Below are positions 61,251 through 64,000 of a DNA stretch of 64,000 nt, piece after piece. The stretch covers positions 1-64,000 of the forward strand of contig CAYYGM010000006.1 in assembly GCA_964471555.1 (NCBI GenBank), in the 5' to 3' direction. This stretch comes from JADLFV01 sp964471555 (GTDB lineage Bacteria; Planctomycetota; Phycisphaerae; Phycisphaerales; Phycisphaeraceae). The position numbers and the translations under genes were made by a program. Every line of letters starts with the position of its first letter. The stretch's first letter is position 1. The notes beneath the pieces were generated by a model. The model worked only from the letters and a program-made list of their open reading frames with translations. It did not search any database and was not told the origin of the DNA.

Positions 61251-62684
61251 ATGAAAACTTTGGCGACTGCGATAATCGTTCTGTTGATGGCCGCCGCCCC
61301 CGCAAGTGCGTGGGCGAAGAACATCGACCTGTCCACGGTCCCGGCCCGCGACACGGTGCAGTTGACGATCTACAACGCTGAGGATCTGACGCTGGTGCGC
61401 GAGACGCGCCGCATCACGTTCAAGCAGGGCGTCAATCCCTTGCAGTTTTCCTGGGCCGGGACGTTGATCGATCCGACATCCGTGGAGCTTCGATTCCTGA
61501 GCGATCCTGAGAAGCTCAGCGTGCTGGACACCACGTTCCCGCACGACAAGCCGCAGATGCTCTACTGGAACGTGGCCAGCGATTTTGACGGTGAAGCCAC
61601 GGTCGAGATCAGCTACTTCACCAGCGGCATCACCTGGTCGGCGGACTACGTCGGCATCACTTCCGCTGATGAAAAGACGATGAAGCTCGACGGTTATGTG
61701 ACCGTAACGAATCGCAGCGGCGAGGACTACCAGAACGCCAGCGTGCGCCTGGTGGTGGGCACCATCAACCTGGTCGAGCAGATCGCCATGCTGGCCCAGC
61801 AGGGGGTGGTGACCAAGGGAGCCGGAGCCCGCGGCCAGGTCATGCGCCGTGCCGTGCAGAAAGCGGAAAGCGAGGCGATGTTTTCCTTGCGCGCTGATGC
61901 GCTTGCCGCACCCCTTCCAGGGGCCAAGCAGATCGTCAAGGAAGGCCTCAGCGAATACTTCATCTTCGCCATCGAAGGTCAGGAAACCGTCCCCGACGAC
62001 TGGTCCAAGCGACTGCGCAGCTTCCAGGCTGATGCCGCTCCGGTCAAGGTCGAGTATCGCTATCGTCCCGAGGAGTACGGCGACCAGCTCATGCGCCTCT
62101 ACCTGTTGACCAACGACAAAGAATCCGACATGGGAACCGCCCCACTGCCCGACGGCATCGTGCGCATCTTCAAGCAGAAAGGCGACGCCGGCCTGGCCTA
62201 CGTCACACAGCAGGCGATCAAGTACATCCCCATCGGTGACAAGATCGAACTTCAGGTCGGCGTCGATCCCAACGTGGTCTTCGAGTTGAAAACGCTGGCC
62301 GCCACCCGCGACAACATCTGGGGCACCTTCGGCAGCAAGATCCGCCGCCGCATGGATGAGCCGGGAGTTAGAATCGAAGATCGCGGCGTGGTCGAAGGCT
62401 GGGATGAGCACGAGGTGTATGAACAGGTCATCCGCAACTACTCCCCCGCCCCCGGAAGTATCACGGTGGAGATCCGCCGCTCCTTCGGTGGCGACTGCAC
62501 CTTCGTCAGCCAGCTCGACGCCAAACCGCACGACTATCGCACCGTGCAGTACCGCGCCCAAGTCGCCCCCGGCGACACGCTCCGCCTGCGCTACGAAGTC
62601 ACCACCCGCCAGGGCAGCAACGCCAAGCAGAACCGCCTGCAGGTCGAGCCCGGCGACCCCACCCCCGTCGCCTGGGCCGATTGA
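61251..62684 (+). CDS. secreted DUF4139 domain protein
   Basis: The 477-residue protein starts at ATG 61251, 6 bases after AAAGGAG, with a signal peptide ending near AWAKN. Its C-terminal half matches DUF4139 (RSGEDYQNASVRLVVGTINL, VEVEYRYRP-like and EVYEQVIRNYSPAPGSITVE). It shares the VNPLQFSWAGTLIDP and YWNVASDFDGEATVEISY blocks with the gene before it. The 47-bp gap suggests one operon. The biological role is not known. Confidence 0.8.
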   Translation: MKTLATAIIVLLMAAAPASAWAKNIDLSTVPARDTVQLTIYNAEDLTLVRETRRITFKQGVNPLQFSWAGTLIDPTSVELRFLSDPEKLSVLDTTFPHDKPQMLYWNVASDFDGEATVEISYFTSGITWSADYVGITSADEKTMKLDGYVTVTNRSGEDYQNASVRLVVGTINLVEQIAMLAQQGVVTKGAGARGQVMRRAVQKAESEAMFSLRADALAAPLPGAKQIVKEGLSEYFIFAIEGQETVPDDWSKRLRSFQADAAPVKVEYRYRPEEYGDQLMRLYLLTNDKESDMGTAPLPDGIVRIFKQKGDAGLAYVTQQAIKYIPIGDKIELQVGVDPNVVFELKTLAATRDNIWGTFGSKIRRRMDEPGVRIEDRGVVEGWDEHEVYEQVIRNYSPAPGSITVEIRRSFGGDCTFVSQLDAKPHDYRTVQYRAQVAPGDTLRLRYEVTTRQGSNAKQNRLQVEPGDPTPVAWAD

Positions 62685-62699
62685 ACCACCACGTTCAGC

Positions 62700-62717
62700 G
62701 GCGGAGCTTGCTCCGCC
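62700..62717. repeat. CTTG-loop hairpin, relative of the 5573-5622 element
   Basis: GGCGGAG-CTTG-CTCCGCC is a perfect 7-bp stem with the same CTTG loop as the left hairpin of the cruciform at 5573-5622. It lies in the 54-bp gap after the DUF4139 gene. Confidence 0.6.
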
Positions 62718-62738
62718 CTGCTGCTACAATGTCCGTCC

Positions 62739-63461
62739 ATGAGTACCCCCAGCGAACACGTCGTCCGCATCGAGCAGGTCAACAAGACTTACTTCCTGGG
62801 CAAGAACGTGCCCCCCGTGCACGCCCTGCGCCACGTGACACTCAACATTCCTCGCGGCCAGTACGTCGCCGTCATGGGCCCCTCCGGCTCGGGCAAGTCC
62901 ACGCTCATGAACATCCTCGGCTGCCTCGATCGGCCGACCAACGGCAACTACATCCTCGACGGGCACAATGTCTCCAACCTGGCCGACGAGCCGCTCTCCA
63001 AAGTGCGCGGACAGTTGATCGGCTTCATCTTCCAGGCCTTCAACCTCATCCCGCAACTGACCGTGCAGGAGAACGTTGAGGTGCCCATGTTCTATCAGGG
63101 CGTTCACCCGACCGAGCGCCATCAACGTTCCGCCAAGGTGCTGGAAAAAGTCGGCCTGGCCGATCGCATGGATCACCGCCCCAATCAATTGTCCGGCGGC
63201 CAGCAGCAGCGCGTGGCGGTCGCCCGCGCCCTGGTCAACGATCCTTCCATCCTCATGGCTGACGAACCGACCGGCAACCTCGACTCCAAAACCGGCGATG
63301 CCATTCTGACCGTCATCGATGAACTGCACCGCGAAGGGCTGACCATCATCATGGTCACCCACGACGATGCCGTGGCCGACCGCTGCCAGCGCGTGGTGCG
63401 CCTGCTGGACGGCGAAATCTCCAGCGACACCGTCAACGGCCACGCGGTGGCATCGATCTGA
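62739..63461 (+). CDS. ABC transporter ATP-binding protein (LolD/MacB type)
   Basis: The 240-residue ATPase has Walker A GPSGSGKST (about 49-57), Q-loop FIFQAFNLIPQL, signature LSGGQQQRVAVARAL, Walker B ILMADEPTGNLD and the H-loop MVTHDD. The GLDRPTNG and LDSKTGD features place it in the MacB/LolD group, which drives lipoprotein release or macrolide/peptide efflux. Its membrane partner is not in the window and may lie beyond the 3' end or elsewhere. Confidence 0.93.
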   Translation: MSTPSEHVVRIEQVNKTYFLGKNVPPVHALRHVTLNIPRGQYVAVMGPSGSGKSTLMNILGCLDRPTNGNYILDGHNVSNLADEPLSKVRGQLIGFIFQAFNLIPQLTVQENVEVPMFYQGVHPTERHQRSAKVLEKVGLADRMDHRPNQLSGGQQQRVAVARALVNDPSILMADEPTGNLDSKTGDAILTVIDELHREGLTIIMVTHDDAVADRCQRVVRLLDGEISSDTVNGHAVASI

Positions 63462-63492
63462 AAACCACGGACGCGCAGATTCAGGGCAAACA

Positions 63493-63575
63493 TTAGCCAC
63501 GGATGTACACCGATGGTCACGGATGAGATATTTCTGTGTTCCTATCCGTGCGTATCCGTGTTCATCCGTGGCTAA
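63493..63575. repeat. inverted repeat of ACGGATGAAC-type units
   Basis: Arms 63493-63524 and 63544-63575 match at about 27 of 32 positions (TTAGCCACGGATG against CATCCGTGGCTAA), with a 19-base loop. It lies between the ABC ATPase gene and a convergent small gene. Its unit sequence is the same as the inner elements at 21.9 and 43.3 kb. Confidence 0.85.
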
Positions 63576-63594
63576 AACCGCATCGCCGATCAGA

Positions 63595-63792
63595 TCAGTC
63601 TTCCAGCGATTGCTTGTACTCATCGAACTCGCCGCGCTTCTCCGCCTCGTCCAGGTAACGGGCGAACTCGTTCATCTTGTAGCTGATGAAGCAGAATGCG
63701 TGGTGCAGCGCGAGGTATTCGATGTCCGTCTCATCTTTGCCCACGTCCTGGCGCAGGCGGTTCAGTTCGGCAAGGAAGGGTTCGACTTTCAT
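63595..63792 (-). CDS. small hypothetical protein
   Basis: From ATG 63792, with AAGGAG 5 bases upstream, the product is 65 residues (MKVEPFLAELNRLRQDVG). It is soluble and helical, with a Lys/Glu-rich C-terminus (LDEAEKRGEFDEYKQSLED). The strong ribosome-binding site supports a real gene. The family is not recognised. Nothing else is evident between it and the window end. Confidence 0.65.
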   Translation of the reverse strand: MKVEPFLAELNRLRQDVGKDETDIEYLALHHAFCFISYKMNEFARYLDEAEKRGEFDEYKQSLED

Positions 63793-64000
63793 ACGCACTC
63801 CTTGAAGCCCCATCTGGTCGGGGGCGAATGGATCTTTCCGGGTATGGCGGAAGACCGTTGGTTTGAACCCTGTAGGATATCACACCCACGCGCTTCGAGT
63901 CCATCGGACCCCGGCGCTGCACATCGGCGCCATTTCGCCGCCACGTTACGACAAATATCAAGCCTGCAATCATGTCGGATTTCACGGGGATATGAATGAC

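Noticed and set aside
63731..63985. 84-residue minus-strand frame near the window end
   Set aside because: It overlaps the 65-residue gene, which has the better ribosome-binding site, and shows no coding character.

Overview
The window looks like chromosomal DNA from a Gram-negative, G+C-rich member of the Planctomycetota, most like the class Phycisphaerae. It encodes outer-membrane lipopolysaccharide functions (LptD-like, LpxB), two planctomycete-style pseudopilin-like proteins, PEP-CTERM exported proteins, a sulfatase, carbohydrate-active enzymes (GH106, GH130, a sialate O-acetylesterase) and an amino-sugar operon with a ROK regulator. A run of 10 N at 59399-59408 marks a scaffold gap, so this is a draft or metagenome assembly. 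The organism assignment is inference from gene content.

Layout. 1-1.4 kb is a visibly AT-richer stretch with three orphan genes. 1.5-9.3 kb holds an lptD-like gene, two SAM methyltransferases, a sulfatase, thiS and thiG (separated by two opposite-strand genes), and a MNT/HEPN toxin-antitoxin pair. 9.3-19.3 kb holds a sialate O-acetylesterase, a REP-associated tyrosine transposase between two identical 73-bp triple-hairpin repeats, tmk, a sugar isomerase/symporter pair, lpxB and a GNAT gene. 19.3-21.1 kb is a probable origin region with dnaA. 21.1-29 kb has a degenerate rhodanese lipoprotein, miaB, an esterase, a broken dipeptidase, a GH130 phosphorylase and a HemN-like radical SAM enzyme. 29-32.3 kb has a pseudopilin-like gene and an FG-GAP protein.

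32.3-41.2 kb is the best-defined functional unit: a divergent ROK repressor, then nagB fused to a PIG-L deacetylase, a second nagB, pta, ackA, a DUF4954 beta-helix protein and an acyl carrier protein. Together they could deacetylate and deaminate amino sugars and recycle the released acetate to acetyl-CoA. 41.2-44.8 kb has yceI, queD, queE, folK and cysH. 45-54 kb is accessory: a GH106 rhamnosidase, a second pseudopilin, two PEP-CTERM proteins, a dead IS1380-type transposase and what look like the two ends of a disrupted DUF5722-type gene. 54.1-55.6 kb has no convincing protein gene but is bounded on the minus strand by a promoter-like site and a strong terminator. 55.7-59.8 kb is an iron-uptake locus with two DtxR-type regulators and a FeoB split into separate GTPase and permease proteins. 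The window ends with two paralogous secreted proteins and a LolD/MacB-type ABC ATPase.

The most unusual feature is a set of intergenic inverted repeats whose arms are made of degenerate 7-11 bp tandem units. Five are nested one inside the loop of another, up to three deep. Related heptad arrays also lie in frame inside lpxB and dnaA. A separate 10-mer, CCCCGGAAGT, occurs eight times, far more than composition predicts.
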